NCBI RefSeq assembly: GCF_000143415.4
Contig: NW_003314271.1
Span: forward strand, 1,409,566 to 1,473,565
Reading direction: 5' to 3'
Source of the DNA: Selaginella moellendorffii
Lineage: Eukaryota; Streptophyta; Lycopodiopsida; Selaginellales; Selaginellaceae
Length of the DNA: 64,000 nucleotides
Part shown: one piece after another, positions 1-12,924 of the stretch
How the letters are laid out: each line of letters opens with the position of its first letter
Numbering within the stretch: the stretch's first letter is position 1
Made by a program: the position numbers and the translations under genes
The notes under the pieces: generated by a model
Told to the model about the DNA's origin: nothing
Database searches by the model: none
What the model saw: the letters and a program-made list of their open reading frames with translations, nothing else

Positions 1-910
1 ATAATCTTATTGGTGGACCAATTATTCTGGCGCGGACATTGCAATTGTGATTCTTGTTGCTGACAACTTCAAGAAGACAATCCAATCATTATTTCGCCTT
101 TAAATATGCCAATTCTTGATCTCCTCTTAAATTCATAACTAGTAGCTTGATTGTGTTGTCTTCTTGTGCTAATCCTATGGGCCAAGTATTTTGATCACCA
201 TCTGTGTTGAAAACTCTATAAGGAGGTGTTGAATTAGTAATATTTATCCTACACTAAAAACTATACTTAAGTTTAGCTAATTTAGCTACCTTAGCTTCTT
301 TCTTCCTCATTTTGTTCTCCTCCAATTTGGGAACTTCCACCCTTAGGATTACCTTTACTTTGAATTGATAGTGAAAATTAAGTTAGAAGGGATGGTTTTT
401 TCTGAGTCTGATTCATAAGAGCTTCTATATAATTGTTGTTATCCAAAATCCAAATATTAAGATCCTCATTTGAAATCTTCATAGTCTTTATAATGGATTC
501 TCTACTGATCTTCAATTGCTTCTCAACACAAAACTTGATCATCAAATTCATCCAATCCAGAAGGTTTAACCCCAGCTCACTCATACTCAAAACCTTCTTT
601 TTTTGATCTTTATTTGCCACTTTCTTGACTGAATGTCTACCTATCAGAATCTCCTAGCCTAATAGTGTCAAATTATCATTTTCTAGGATAAACATCTTTA
701 AAGAGATTCATTGTCCAAGAAATAATTGGTTGCATCTTCTTTACTAGCTTAAGAGAAAGTGTACCTTCTTCTCCCTTACGAACAACTTTAATCTAAATAG
801 TGAAAGTTTCTTCTGAGCTTTTCAAAAGGTAGTGGATGTTTATAAAGTCAATAACCCCAAACATCATGCTAACCACATTTTCAAAGTTCTATAATAAATT
901 ATAAAATTAG

Positions 911-935
911 TAATAATAATAATAATAATAATAAT
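911..935. repeat. (TAA)n microsatellite
   Basis: About eight uninterrupted TAA units are visible in AT-rich non-coding DNA. Likely a polymorphic simple repeat. Confidence 0.9.
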
Positions 936-3059
936 ATATTTATACCTTCCATTCTCAAGAATGAGCTCCTCCTTTTATAGATTTTTCTAGACATCCCATG
1001 CCTTTCTAGTATACTCTAGTTGCTTAGAAAAAGGGATTGCCTTATTTGAGTTGAGTGAAAGACAAAAAATGTCATCTTTGGTTGCAACTTTGCCACTTAT
1101 CACTTTGCATCTACACTAACAAAGCATGAGTCCAACTTTAGGATCTGAAAGGAACCTCTCGTTTTTAAGAAGCTCTTGTAGTGTTATTGTAAAGTGTTGC
1201 CTAGAAATAATATAATATCATATACCATCATCCTCTTCTTCATCCTCTCCTAAATTTGTATCTTTTCCTTCATTTTTTGAATCTTAATCCTTTCCTTCAT
1301 CTTCTATGCCTTCATCACTGTCTTCATTACTTTCATTGTCTTCTTTGTTAGCTTTCCATCTTTTCTTCTACTCCAAGTCTTTAAATCAGTGACATATTTT
1401 ACATCCCTTAGATAAAAAATATATATCACAACTCCATCTTCTATCTTGAAAGGCACCACAATAGCTGAATTAGATTCTTATGGATTAGTATTAATGTTTT
1501 CCTTCAAGTTGTGAACCCAATGATTATATAGTGGCCTTTGGTTATACTCCTCAAATATTTGGAATTTTAAGGTGTGTAAAAGTGCAAGCTTAAGACTTTC
1601 TATCAAAGAGCATTGCTTCTCAATCTTTGCAATTTTTTAAGCATTGCAATATTTTGAAAATACTGCAGTTGCCTTTTCACAAATGCCTTGCTTTCCTTTC
1701 TTCTTCTTTACTATTTCATCTTCTGATGCACTATTCATACCTTCACCTTCAAAATCATTTCCAAAAACTTCTATTTCCAAGTTTTGACTTAGACTAATTC
1801 CACTCTTAATCCGTTAAAATATTGTTTCTACTTCCTTTAGTGAAACTTCATATTGTTCCACTAAGTTAGGGCTAAGAATCTTCCCTCTAAAATTATCCCT
1901 CTAGTTATTTAAAAACTTTGATTTTGATGATGTTGTAAGTTTAGTCTCATTTGTTGACAAAGTATCCCAAAACTTAATTGCATTTAATCTTGTCATATCT
2001 TCATCATAGCTAAGTTGTAAGTTTTTTGGATCAAGAGCCACTTGCTTAGGAGTACTTTCGACATTAATAAAAAATTGAGATGCTGTATGGCTTGTCTAGC
2101 TCCTCGCCACAAAAGATGAGATCACTAGCATCAATCTTGAATTGACCACTTTGCCTCTGCTTTGTATTTTAAAACTGCCTCAGCATTCTAAAAGTTTTGG
2201 AACCCTCTTTACCAAGAAGGGAATCTCAAGTACCATTCCCTATCTATTCCATGTGATCTTTTGTCCCACTTTATAGCTCTTTGATTTTGATGAAACAATA
2301 TCAAAGAGATTATTGCTGCTGCCTATAAAAACAATTTTTTCACCCTTTTCAACTACAATATAAGGGTTATTACTAAGTAGATTAGCCATTGCCACAATAA
2401 CTCTTCTCCTTCTTATGTTTTTGAAAGTAAACATCTATAAAAGAAATAAACATATAAGTACAAATCTACTATAAATGAAACTATGTTCTATGTGAGTGCT
2501 CACACACCACAAAAGGTTTACTATCCCATCTATTACACTACAAAATCTTACAATCGTTTACTATCCATGTTACACTTTAATCAAGTGCATTTGTCACCCT
2601 CTTTCCAATAAAAAGACTTAAAAATAATTTTAAAAAATTATCAACCTTTTTTATGTTGTAATGGCCCTGATATAAAGCTTCTAGCTTCTAAATCATTTAC
2701 CAATCCATTAATTAAAAGTTTCTTTATAGAAAGATAACCATTTCCTTCACCAAGTGGTAAATTATGTTCTACTATCCATTAAGATAATAACACCTTCTAC
2801 TATTGTAACATCCCCTAGAAGTATGTTATATTTGTCTCCCTCATTTAAAGCAACTGAAAAATAGTGATTCAACAAACTCTGTTAGTTATATGGTAGTGAA
2901 ACCATATGCAATTTGGGGTTTAGTTATAATAATATTTGCTTAAAATAAGCTTAAATCAACTCAACGATCATTCACAATTCACAATCATCATATTAATCCA
3001 AGTCTATAGGCATTCTTCAATATTAATTTCAAGCTATAACACAATAAAATCCATCCAAT

Positions 3060-3545
3060 TAAAGAAGTGAATAAGTGCTAGTGCATGAGCACTCACGCAC
3101 ATGGAAGAAGATGAAAAAAATGGAATGTATTTATGCAACAAAGACTAAAAAGATGCATTATTATCCATATAGTTTAGTAAGGAATTAGGATAATATGTCC
3201 ATAAAATGGAAGAGTGGGAATTAAAGTTAAAGTGCATAGGCACTCACGCACACAAATGGAATGCAAGCTTGCAAACACTAAAAACATGCATCATATTTTA
3301 TGTAGTATGCTATTAGGGAATTTATCTATGTAGTTTAGTATTATATGAATTAGGATAATTAACACAATAAAGCCCATAAAATGCCAAGTGGTTTAGTATA
3401 ATATGAATTAGGATAATAAAGTCCATAAAATGCACGTGGTAATTAAAGTTAACAGTGCATGAGCACTCACACACACAAATGGAATGTAAGCTCATGATAA
3501 CTTTTTATGTAGTTTACTATTAGGATTGCATGACATGCATTAAAA
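3060..3545. repeat. Imperfect ~180-bp direct repeats with GTGCATGAGCACTCAC core
   Basis: Three diverged units each carry a phrase like GTGCATGAGCACTCAC (near 3081, 3232 and 3455), followed by an 'acacaaatggaatg' phrase and by 'cataaaatg'/'ttaggataat' segments. The core contains the near-palindrome TGAGCACTCA. Variants of the same core recur in family B near 7528, 7580 and 23680, so this block may be related to that family. No coding potential is seen. Confidence 0.65.
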
Positions 3546-3563
3546 TCAGAACTACGTAAGCAC

Positions 3564-3609
3564 TCATGTACTTCATGTACTTCATGTACTCATGTACTTC
3601 ATGTACTTC
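3564..3609. repeat. CATGTACTT minisatellite
   Basis: About five tandem copies of a 9-bp CATGTACTT unit, one of them shortened. It directly follows the 180-bp repeat block. Confidence 0.85.
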
Positions 3610-5329
3610 TAAACTACTACTGCCAGGCCAAGATTCCCTGAGGTTTTCATTAGTCATGATGGTGCTACCAGTGGACTAGATATACAAGTAGCAGAGAAAG
3701 AAACAGGATCTCTCCTTGATTATTCTTTTAAACCACTTTGAATTGAGCCAGGATGATGAGAACTTGTGTTTGGCTTGAATTGTCTCCTTGAGATTGTTTG
3801 AAGTCTTCAGGTTTGCTTCTCTAGTACTATTTTGTATTTCATTCTTACTAGGTGCAAGAAACACATTGGTCCAATCGGGCTACATGACAAGCAGCCTGGA
3901 CCCTAGAGCCTGAAATCATCAAAGTGAAAAGCCTCCTGCCAAGATAAGTGATCTTATTTTATGTTGTTGCTCACTTTGGTATCAATAGGAGTGATGAAGC
4001 TTATCATGTAACTGGCACTCACTTGAAGGTTTTGAAGGATTCTTGATAAAAGGCATGAGCAAAGAGAGGCCACCTTCCTCTTACGAGAGGCACAATGCAG
4101 TGAAGATGATGGAGAAGAACTTGTTGGAGCTCCAATAACTCTTCCTTGACATTTCGGTGTTGGTGGAGTCACAGAGAGAGAAAACCTGACAAAAGTAGAG
4201 AACTAAACTTGCAGGAGCTGATCATGTCTGGTTAACCACTCATATCGTCTCCACAATTTGGACTTGCCCAATCACCCACTACACAGCTATTTTACTTTTT
4301 GTACATTTTGGCTCCTAAAAAAATATTCTTAGGGTTTTATAGCTAGATATTTGCACTGTTGAAGGCTTATGTGTCAGTAGCATCAACACCACCATTGTCA
4401 TCAATCAATTAATGTAACAGTGTGTGTGGATCATGAAGAAGCTAGCACTGCTGCCAAAGTTCATTCAACTGCTAGCCTCATCTCATCTATGCTTTGGTTC
4501 ATGAGCATAATTACAAGGTTGGGGAGCCAAAGGAATAAGAAAAGTCCCAAGGAGAGTTGGCCTAGAAGACTGGACCTCTAGATTCATGCTCCAACACTCC
4601 CCCTCGATCTGAATCCCAAGATCATCTATGGTGTTTCTTGAACTTGTAATCTCAAGAGTACAATACTAAATGAACTCAAGACTGCACTGGCCATGCCACT
4701 GGTGGAGCGTTTGCCCATGCAAATCTTGCTCCTCGACTGCTAGTATTTACTTTCAACATTTCCTTTGGTGATCACCTTCTCTAGTAGTGGACGCTAATCT
4801 TGGCCAGTCTGAGGAAATACATCCTAAAGGATAGTGATGGTGGACATGGTGATTGATGATATAAGAGCCAGGAGTTGTGAATGGTGAGTTGCATGCAAAT
4901 CACTTGTTGTCACTCTTGCACAAGAGGATAGAGATGCTACTATGCTTGCCCACTTGCATCACTGTTGGGGCTGTACTTTGTGTTGTTGTGACCATCAAAC
5001 ACCAATGTAACAATAATGTCTATACTCCCTAGACATCAATGGCTGCTGCCAAGCACATAGTGGAAAATTATAGAGTCAATCATATCCCATACCATTTTCT
5101 TTAGAAGGCCACTCAACATTGCCATTCCCTTTATGTTGGTTCTTTGCAAGCCAATCTATAGAAGGGACTATTGAAAGTTGAAAGCTCAATCACATGCTCC
5201 TTGGTGCATTCGTGGAGAAGTAGCTGTATCAAACTTCTAATGGAATTTACTTTAGCTTTGTTTAATGAAGAATTAAAATCTAAACAATCTTTAAACAATA
5301 TGCCAATCTAGAGATTGTGTCATTTTTCT

Positions 5330-7390
5330 AAGACCAAGTAGTGTCATTGTAGAGAGATCCATGAATAGAATTGAAAACAAAATGCTCAAACATCACAGGT
5401 TTCAGGTTAAGTTGCTGAAAACATTCTTTATCTTAAAGATGATGAAAGAATATTTGGTGAAAAGGTAAAACATCCATTTGTTTTGTATAGGGTTTGTGAT
5501 TGTAAAACCAACAATAAAAGGGCGCTCAGGCTAGATTGCCATTACATGGAGGACAAGATGGCGTTGGATCCTCCAAGTAGAAGAGCTGGTGGTTCTTTTA
5601 GGTATAATCTTGGCTTGATCATCAAGAGACGAAGATCACGAGTGACGCTCCTTGAGCATACATGGTTATGACTGGCCAGGAATGGTACAAACTCAACATA
5701 TCTACACAAGACTAAAAGCAAAGCTGTGAGTGATAAAACCACAAGCACAGAAGCTACTCCACATTGAAAAAAAAGGAGTTCCTTCGGTTAGAGCTGGATA
5801 GCTTTTGGAAGGCTAGGAAAGCAACTGAAAATTTCTTACCTCTTAAAGAAGGGAATGAACATGTAGTCATGCATGATGAAGTTTGTAAAATGAGGCATGC
5901 AGCGAACTTCACCTGGAACTTAACACTGAAAAAATAAATTTGAAGAAAGAAAACCAACTTATTGTCAATCTTGCCGCTGATCTTGCAAATTCCCTCTCAT
6001 TTCTTATTTTCCTGGTGCCATTTAAGAGGCCCTTGGAACAAATCCAAGAATGGCCCCATTGCGTTCCTAGCCTACCAAATCCCAAAGCTATCCAGCTCCG
6101 AGTGAAGAAATTCCTCTTTTTGGGGGAGTGCTCAAGGAATGTGAGGCAAATTTTTGTGGGAGCTTTCTCTAGCAGATTGATTACCAGGGGCTATACATGC
6201 AAAGCGTCCCAGCTGGTGGAAGAATTTCTTACTGCTTTTACTCAGTGGAAATGGTTCCTTCAATGTAGGATCATGGAAAGCAAGAAATCCTGCTATAATT
6301 CGTGTGCATTGGCTACTATAACTAACACAAGCAAGTGCTTCTATCTGCCTCAAGTCTATCTGAAAGAAATTGCTAATATACACCTCTTCACAACCTCTGT
6401 GGTTGGAAAAACAAGAAAACAATATGGCTGGAAAAACCAAGACGACAGAAGCATAACTTCATTTGTCATACTACATGAGTTACAAAACTCACCTCTTGTT
6501 GTTACTGCTGCTGAATGATTCAACTACCTCTCAGACTCCTTGCTCGATTGAGGTTGCCAGTAATTCCCTGAAAAGAATGGGAAAACTTAGTCTTGATACC
6601 ACACTATTAGTGTGGAGATGTCTTTCATGATTTGTGTCATTCATAGAAAATGTTTCCCAAAACAAGTAGAGTACCTGTTGGACTTCTTTTCCCATTCCTC
6701 TCTTGAACCCAACATTTAGAGAAAACCCAGAAATACAAGCAATAGATAAGAGCATCCCAGGTCTGCCATTGTGAGCCGCAGCTCCAGCTCCATTGCTGCT
6801 GTTGTGTTAGCACCGTGAGCGCTTGCCCTGTTTCCTGCCAGTGGAGAAAATCAGGGCCCCTAGCTTTCAAAAATCCTGTGTGATCCAGCATTCCATGACT
6901 TACAGTTGTGTGTTGGCATCTTTACATTGCTAGAACCCTAGATTGAACAGCAACTAATGAGGCAAGTTGTGCTTGCGCTAGTAAAAGCACAACTCTTTCT
7001 AAAAACTGACTGTTTAACTATTCTTAGGATTAAGTGCATGTTGAGGAGCTCTCTTTCTTGAGCACGGCTGGGTGCTTCTTGAGCACAGCAGTCAGATCTG
7101 AGTGGATTGCTGCTTCTTGAGCACGGCAGTCAGATCTGGGTTGGGTGTCCATGGTCAGCAAATTTCTTAAGCAAGTATCGTTCTATTATGTTAGGCTAGG
7201 GTAATAGCTACAAGCCATGCAGTGGTGTTGTGGAGCTATCTTTCTTGAGTGTGGCATTTGGCAATGCTGTGGCCACAGCACCTAGGCAACTTCTGGAGCT
7301 CATTTTCTTGACTTTGGTTTCTTTCTTGGGCATGTCTAAACTTAGTTTTTTTAATTCTTCCCTTTTAACTTCCTTTTACATAGTATCCTT
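5330..7390 (+). repeat. Repeat family A, copy 1 (direct)
   Basis: This 2.06-kb segment is repeated in reverse complement at 17301-19710, and its tail recurs at 23373-23575. It begins near a 'ctaagaccaagtagtgtcat' phrase and ends near 'aacttccttttaca'. Near 7050-7150 it holds two to three copies of a ~38-bp minisatellite built on TTCTTGAGCACGGC and CAGTCAGATCTG. The 192-codon + frame at 5940-6518 is conserved in part (about 105 codons) in copy 2, so it may once have been coding. I recognise no domain in it. I see no terminal inverted repeat or LTR, so the element class is unknown. Confidence 0.75.
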
Positions 7391-7419
7391 GTGGTTCTTT
7401 GGGGTTTTCTTCTTGAGAC

Positions 7420-9560
7420 AAGCAACAACTGCACACAGAATATCTCTAGAATATTCCATGTTTGTATAGGGTAATACTTCACACTCCTAGCCCACCCTAA
7501 AGTGCACTACATGCTGGGGCGATAGTGCGTGAGCACTCCACACTAAAGTGCGCTACAGTTATGTTCTAATTGCATACATATAGTGCATGAGTGCTCATTT
7601 AGTAGACAATACTAAAATTGTAGAATCAATTATTATTTCTTTAGATAGTAACAAAATGAATTGCTTGGAGAACATAAAGCTTATCTTTCAATCACAAAGA
7701 TATTTGTTAATAATACTATAATGAACATGAAAGTTAGGCATCATATTTAGTGGCCAATGCATGGCCTTCAGACTCAATATTAAAAAATAAGTGCCTTTTT
7801 TAAAAATATTTATAATAATTATATTTGGACATTTCAGCTTCTTATAAGTGTGCTTCCAATATGGGTCTAGAAAAACATGGATTGGTGTAAGTGTTTCAAC
7901 TTTCCCACAATCGTTCACATATTGCTTTAGGGATAATTATATCAGAAAATCCAACTGATGCAGTTAGTGGCTGTAAAACTCAGTCACTTTGACTTAGGAG
8001 TTGTTATTACTCAGATATTACAATCTGAGATATTAAGTTGTGAATAATTAGTTCATTGGCCACTTTCAAATATCACATTCTTGGGAGAAGAAAAGGAACC
8101 ATCATCTAGAGAATCATCAAATATAAAAATAAAATATATATTTATTAATATATCTCAAAAGAAATTTAAAATTGAGGGCCCAGCTCTTGAACATAGGCAA
8201 CAATTGCTAGCTGAGGCAAATATAAGAAAAGTCTCTACTCTTGATTGCTGCTCTCAAAAGTACATAATAAACATATATCATATTATAATATTACAGCTTA
8301 TAACTAATGACTTAATTCTTTATTATCAGGTGTTGTCAAGTTGTAAAAAGAGATGAAAATTTTAATGCAAGGAATTCAATATGGAATTCATGTTGGAAAG
8401 ACCATCAAGAATTTTATTTCAAAGCTCTTTCCCATGCTATAAAACGCTCATAAAACTTTGATAGAAATTTTGGTATGGTTTTTATTGGATATATTATATG
8501 TGCCAAGTATGGTATATTATACATGATTTTAGTAAATCCACTTTTTATCGAGTTAAAAAGGAGTAGAATGGTTTTGCAACTCAAACTTTTTATGGCAACT
8601 CAGGTCAAAATAAATCCAGATATAACACTATAGCATTACAAGAATTATTTCAAACATTTGTGGATGTTAATAGTGATAAAATGCCCTATAAATCAAGGAC
8701 AACACTTGAAGGGATTTGAGATACTCAAAGAGTTCTTCCAGCCATGCTCACCTAAACTTCAATACTTAAGCAATTAAATGAAGAACTTCTTACAGAAGGG
8801 CTAAAAACTGCAAGTATTTCAACTTTTAACAAAATTTATAAATCACATCTAGATGAATCGTATTTTATCAACACAACAACTTACGAATATTTATCTATTA
8901 TACATGATAAGATGGATCATAAGAAAACATCTTTACCAAGGCTTGAGTCTATACCGAAAGATTGTAGTCAAGCATATCCTCTTTCTTTATCACTCTTTGG
9001 ATTTAGCACATAGTCATGGATTTAGTGCATATGGGCACTTTATTGTTCCACAATGGCTTGATGATCCAAACATAACAATTGGTTCATTATCAAAAAATTT
9101 ACTATATTTACAACAATTAAAGCATGGAGAAAAAGGAATAATTATAAAAGGGCAAAAGTTGCATAATGCTTTATTAGTCATCAGCTTCAAGAAGAGTCAA
9201 AATTTCTAAATAGTCCAAATACTTTGACTTTAGCTTCAGATTTAAAAGTGCATGAGACCTCATGCACTCTTTCAATCATCACAACTACTAATGCACTATG
9301 TTTACCACCAAATCCTTTATTACAACTTGATAATTGTAGATTGAAAAACAAAAATCAATAGTTATTTACATATTTATCCCTACTTGTGTCATATTGTCAA
9401 AGAATTTTCAAGACAATAGTGGAGGGTGCAATCCTGAACACATGGGTTATGGTTTATGGTTTAAACTTCAATGGTTTATGAGGGTTTATAAAACTTATAT
9501 GTAACATAAGTTATTCCAAATAATATTTAAATATAAACAAGCAAACCAGATTATTTTTAA
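7420..9560 (+). repeat. Repeat family B, copy 1
   Basis: This AT-rich segment recurs at 23585-25760 almost end to end, and its right half recurs at 25970-26790 and 26958-27934. It starts near a 'gaatattccat...tttgtatagggtaatac' phrase and ends at 'aacaagcaaaccagattatttttaattc', directly upstream of the CRN 3' end at 9599. It carries transposase relics, listed separately. The constant junction to CRN 3' ends suggests that B and CRN travelled together. Confidence 0.75.
8400..9430 (+). pseudogene. DUF7869-type transposase-like relic
   Basis: Peptide islands read in shifting frames: IIHDKMDHKKTSLPRL near 8895-8960, LQQLKHGEKGIIIKGQKLHN near 9105-9170, HQLQEE...FLNSPNTLTLAS near 9175-9240, and LLQLDNCRLKNKN followed by FTYLSLLVSYC near 9325-9400. 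The 'QDKMDH-K-PR' phrase and the 'LQLDNC-KNKN' followed by 'YLSLLV' phrase are what I remember of the DUF7869 RNase H-like domain of plant and protist transposon proteins. The usual downstream 'VGHTHEDID' stretch is not seen. Frames are broken by many stops and indels, so it is inactive. The family name is from memory and should be confirmed by HMM search. Confidence 0.55.
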
Positions 9561-9598
9561 TTCTAAACTCGCAAGTTACCTGTCGTGAGCTCATGAGC

Positions 9599-10793
9599 TC
9601 AAAGTGGTTCAGGCTTCTGTCTCTGCTCAAAGATGTATTTTCGTAGAGCGCCTAGCTCAGGATCAGTGGACTTTAAAAATATCACCATGTCTTCCAGTTT
9701 TGTGCGGGCAAGTGTTTCTGTGAAGAGGTGCTTTATCTTCAAGGATGCGAAATCCAGCAAATATCTAGCACCGTCGACAAGAGGCCGCTTGAAGTGAAGC
9801 AACAACCATGATATGTCATCAGACGTCGCCTCTGAAAGGATAGCCCGATAAACTCTAGGTAAGTCCGTATTGGAGAGACTGGTCTAAATCTTCCTTTCAC
9901 AGGCTCGGTCATTCAGATCGTCAACCTCTGCTTCACGAAGTAGACGATGTATCCCACCGTACCAGTCGTAGTACAAGTCAGCTGCTTTGATGCGTGCATC
10001 CAACCGATCTGCCTCATCCAGAAGAGCCACCCGTGGAGCGACTGTTTCGAATACATCTTCCACCGGCGGTCACTCGGCTCGCTCGTCTTCAGCAGTCTAT
10101 CAGCTTCTTCCCGCATTTCCTTGCTCTCAAGCTTCCACAGGCCTAGCAACGCCTCAAACTCGTCCTTATCCCAAGGGTGAACGAAGAACTTGCTTTTGAC
10201 CCCTATTGGCTTCGCGCTCTTGATGTTTCTACGACCCGGGGATGCTGCTACCAATATCCTTTTTCCCAGAGGATCTCCACTCTCAATTTTCTGGTCGATG
10301 AGGTGAACCACACATTGCTGCAATCGACTCAAGGGGTACTCCGTCTTCTCATGGATGGATACCTGGCCTTCGGACGTGAATTCCCAGATAAAGTCCGCGG
10401 ACTGGTAGACGACAACGAAGCTGGTGTTCTCAATGGTCATCTCAATGCCGAACCGGATGAGGAAGTACCAGAGGAATGCCGACTTTCCGACGCCAGGATT
10501 TCCGTTGAGGCATCCTAACCAATCCATAGACACCGCAGCTTCTATGGCCGAGTAGAGATCATCGAAATCCTTGCGCACGTACAGCCTTGTAATGCCTCGA
10601 GGTCCTCTCAGGGTTCCATATTCCGCAGGCACACTCAAGTCTATGAACTTGCCAGCGGCGTATACTTCCGGCTGTTGGTTCAGCACCCCTCCCCACCACG
10701 CGCTAAGCGCCCCGGTTTCGCTCCTAAACTTCGCATCAGTTCGCAAACGCTTCCTACCATCGATCGTCGCTGGACTCCAACTCCGACCCATTC
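9599..10793 (-). pseudogene. CRN/RHS-like P-loop NTPase pseudogene (copy A)
   Basis: Reading leftward from ATG 10793 the protein starts MGRSWSPATIDGRKR and carries LYVRKDFDDLYSAIE, the Walker A motif GNPGVGKS, a VVYQSADFIWEF strand and further CRN-type NTPase core. This layout matches Crinkler/RHS NTPases, which include expanded families in plants and oomycetes. Against the copy at 31034-32027 it has lost one base near 10040 (frameshift) and has a Gln-to-TAG stop near 9884. The frame recovers to LLHFKRPL...RQKPEPL and stops at 9599. The tail ends about where the longer plus-strand relative splices into a PHD exon, so this is a short form. Upstream it faces the truncated plus-strand CRN head to head. 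Confidence 0.8.
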
Positions 10794-10879
10794 GAGCCCT
10801 AATTGGATCTAAGTTAAATGTTCTCCTTTTATTTATACGTTTGGCCTTTTTATGGTGTAAAATATTCTGACCTAGATCC

Positions 10880-12417
10880 ATTGGTGGAAGATGTATTTGA
10901 ACAGTCGTTTCCACGGCTGGCTCTTCTGGATGAGGCAGATCGGTTGGATGCACTACGACTGGTACGGTGGGATTCCTCGTCTACTTCGTGACGCAGAGGT
11001 TGACGATCTGAATGACCCAGCCTGTGACAGGAATGTTCATACCAGTCTCTGCAATACGGACTTGCCAAAAGTCTATCGGGCTATCCTTTCCGGGGCGACG
11101 CCTGACGACATATCCTAGTTGCTGCTTCACTTCAAGCGAGCCTCTTCTCAACGGCGCCAGATACTTGCTGGATTTTGCATCCTCCAAGATTAAGTATCTC
11201 TTTCACAGAAACGCTCGTCAGAACAAAACAGGAAGACTTTAGGACACTTGTACAGTCCACTGATCCCGAGCTTGGTGCTCTACGGGGATATGTCTTTGAG
11301 CAGGAAGTTGTCTGGCTAGTGCTAGAGAGCAATTTCGCTGCCGTCACCCTGGTGAGTGTACTGGTTTTATGTTTTCCTCCCTTTCATCACAAGTGTTTTG
11401 CAGAATGATAACAAGCTCTGTAGTCTGTGCCAAGCGCGCGTCGTGGAAGAAGGAGCGAACCGTCGCCTGATTGTTTGTAGACAATGCCGAAAATGGTACC
11501 ACCAGGAATGTGCTCGTTGTCCACTACCTGTTCCTTCCTTGTGGAACTGTCAATCTTGCGAAGGAGAGACAATCCATGAAAGTATAGGCACTGGCCGTCT
11601 TAGGCTAAGGTATTACAACGGTGATTTGAAAACTGCGCTCCTGGCTGCAGGTAAGGTGTGAGATTTTCTGCTTACAATATTCGCATTCCTTCCCATTTGC
11701 TGCAGGTCGCAATGCTAAAGACTTTGTGTGGAGGCCAATAAATAAAAGCAACGCTGCTTTCGATTTTGCAATCCCCCCTCGGGTTCTTGGCCAAGCCACA
11801 GTTGCCAGCGAGCACCCGGTGCCACGGGAGGCCGTGGAGGAAGGTGTGGCTGCTCTGGACGCATGGAACAACGAGTACAACAAGGACCTCATGGATCCCC
11901 GGCAGCGGTACGTATTGTTTTCTACAGGCAACTCTTCAATCACTCATTGATTCATTTTAGGGAGTATATCTTGGCGTTCTACTTAGCTCGAGGCAACTTC
12001 GAACGTTTCGGGTACCAGAGCTACCGGGACAAGCATCGGCATGTTTGCAACAAAGCCGTAAAAGGTTGTAAATCGTTCGTTTTAAGCGTCACACTTACTT
12101 TTGAGTGTGTTACAGGAATTATCCAAGTCAAGATTTTGATCGAAACCTACGAGTTGCTTCAGTTAGCACATCCAGTTGCGGGCTCCGTGGATAAATTGAT
12201 CGACCTTGAGTACCAGGAGCAGTATGACCTCCATAAAATGACGGTTCGGGAACTCAAGGATTTGGCGAAGTCTTGGGGTCTTAAAGGCTATTCCTCCCTC
12301 AAGAAGGATGCATTGGTCGAGGCATTAAATGCTTGGGAGGAGCCACAAGTGCTTGAAAGCCGAGAGTACGAGAGCAAGTCGTACCAAGAAATGTATGGAG
12401 ATAGAGTTGTCGTTTGA
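10880..12417 (+). pseudogene. 5'-truncated CRN-like NTPase-PHD-SAP pseudogene (block copy 1)
   Basis: It corresponds to 33000-34532 at high identity. The 5' two-thirds of the NTPase exon, including Walker A, is missing. Within the rest there is a 23-bp deletion after 10949, a TGG-to-TAG stop near 11116, and insertions near 11145 and 11203. Downstream exons stay open: exon 2 11404-11650 (PHD finger), exon 3 11706-11907, exon 4 11961-12064 and exon 5 12116-12417 (SAP domain, RELKDLAKSWGLKGYSSLKK). The introns are 51-55 nt with GT-AG ends. The gene cannot make the NTPase, although a PHD-SAP product from an internal start is conceivable. It reads as a recent pseudogene. Confidence 0.8.
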
Positions 12418-12439
12418 TGAAACCTGAATCTTAAGAATG

Positions 12440-12900
12440 TTTGGCTTATCCTTTCAGCCATTGTCTCTGCATTTTCTTGGATATGTCCAGACTGGGAATA
12501 TGCCTGGATCACGTAATGCGATCTGTTCGTCCACTCTGGGAATCTTGCTGCCGCCAAAGAGTTCTTCGATAAGATGCCCGAGGTGAGCATCTCGTCTTGG
12601 AATTCTGTCTGGACTTGGAACGCTGGAGAAATCTGAGCGCATCGTCGCTATGTTCGTTCTATCATGATGTTCCAACGAGGTGTTAAAAGACTTGCTTGGT
12701 GACATCCACACGGCCACACTTCCCATGCATTTGAACTTGGCATCGCGATCGCGGGTTCTAACGCCGCTGCTAGCGATTGATCGATGGATCTCTTTTCCTC
12801 TAACGAGATCTCTCGCGGCACAGCACACCCGCAGAGCTGGGAGTGGCGTTCCACGAAATCTTCCAGTGACGAACAAGCGATCAAGCGTTGGTTCATACAA
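12440..12900 (-). pseudogene. PPR-protein remnants (block copy 1)
   Basis: On the minus strand, RDLVRGKEIHRSIASSGVRT near 12740-12830 looks like a plant pentatricopeptide repeat segment. VIQAYSQ-type phrases lie nearer the left end. On the plus strand, 12530-12600 reads a PPR-like LAAAKEFFDKMPEVSISSWN. No frame is continuous and the two strands are mixed, which implies rearranged fragments of one or more PPR genes. The same debris follows the CRN gene in block copy 2, so it was present before the duplication. Confidence 0.6.
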
Positions 12901-12924
12901 GATGGGATTTTTACAAAAGACTTT

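Larger units (their letters stand above)
1..5329. other. AT-rich gene-poor repeat terrain
   Basis: No convincing gene is visible. Open frames are short (under 85 codons), lie on both strands and resemble nothing I recognise. Base composition is strongly AT-rich, unlike the GC-rich gene space on the right. The stretch 4560-4760 is less AT-rich and may be old retrotransposon or UTR material, but I cannot name it. Most of this is probably decayed transposon sequence. Confidence 0.6.

Noticed and set aside
3060-3609. Possible CRISPR-like array
   Set aside because: Repeats are imperfect, irregularly spaced and in plant nuclear DNA; no cas genes.
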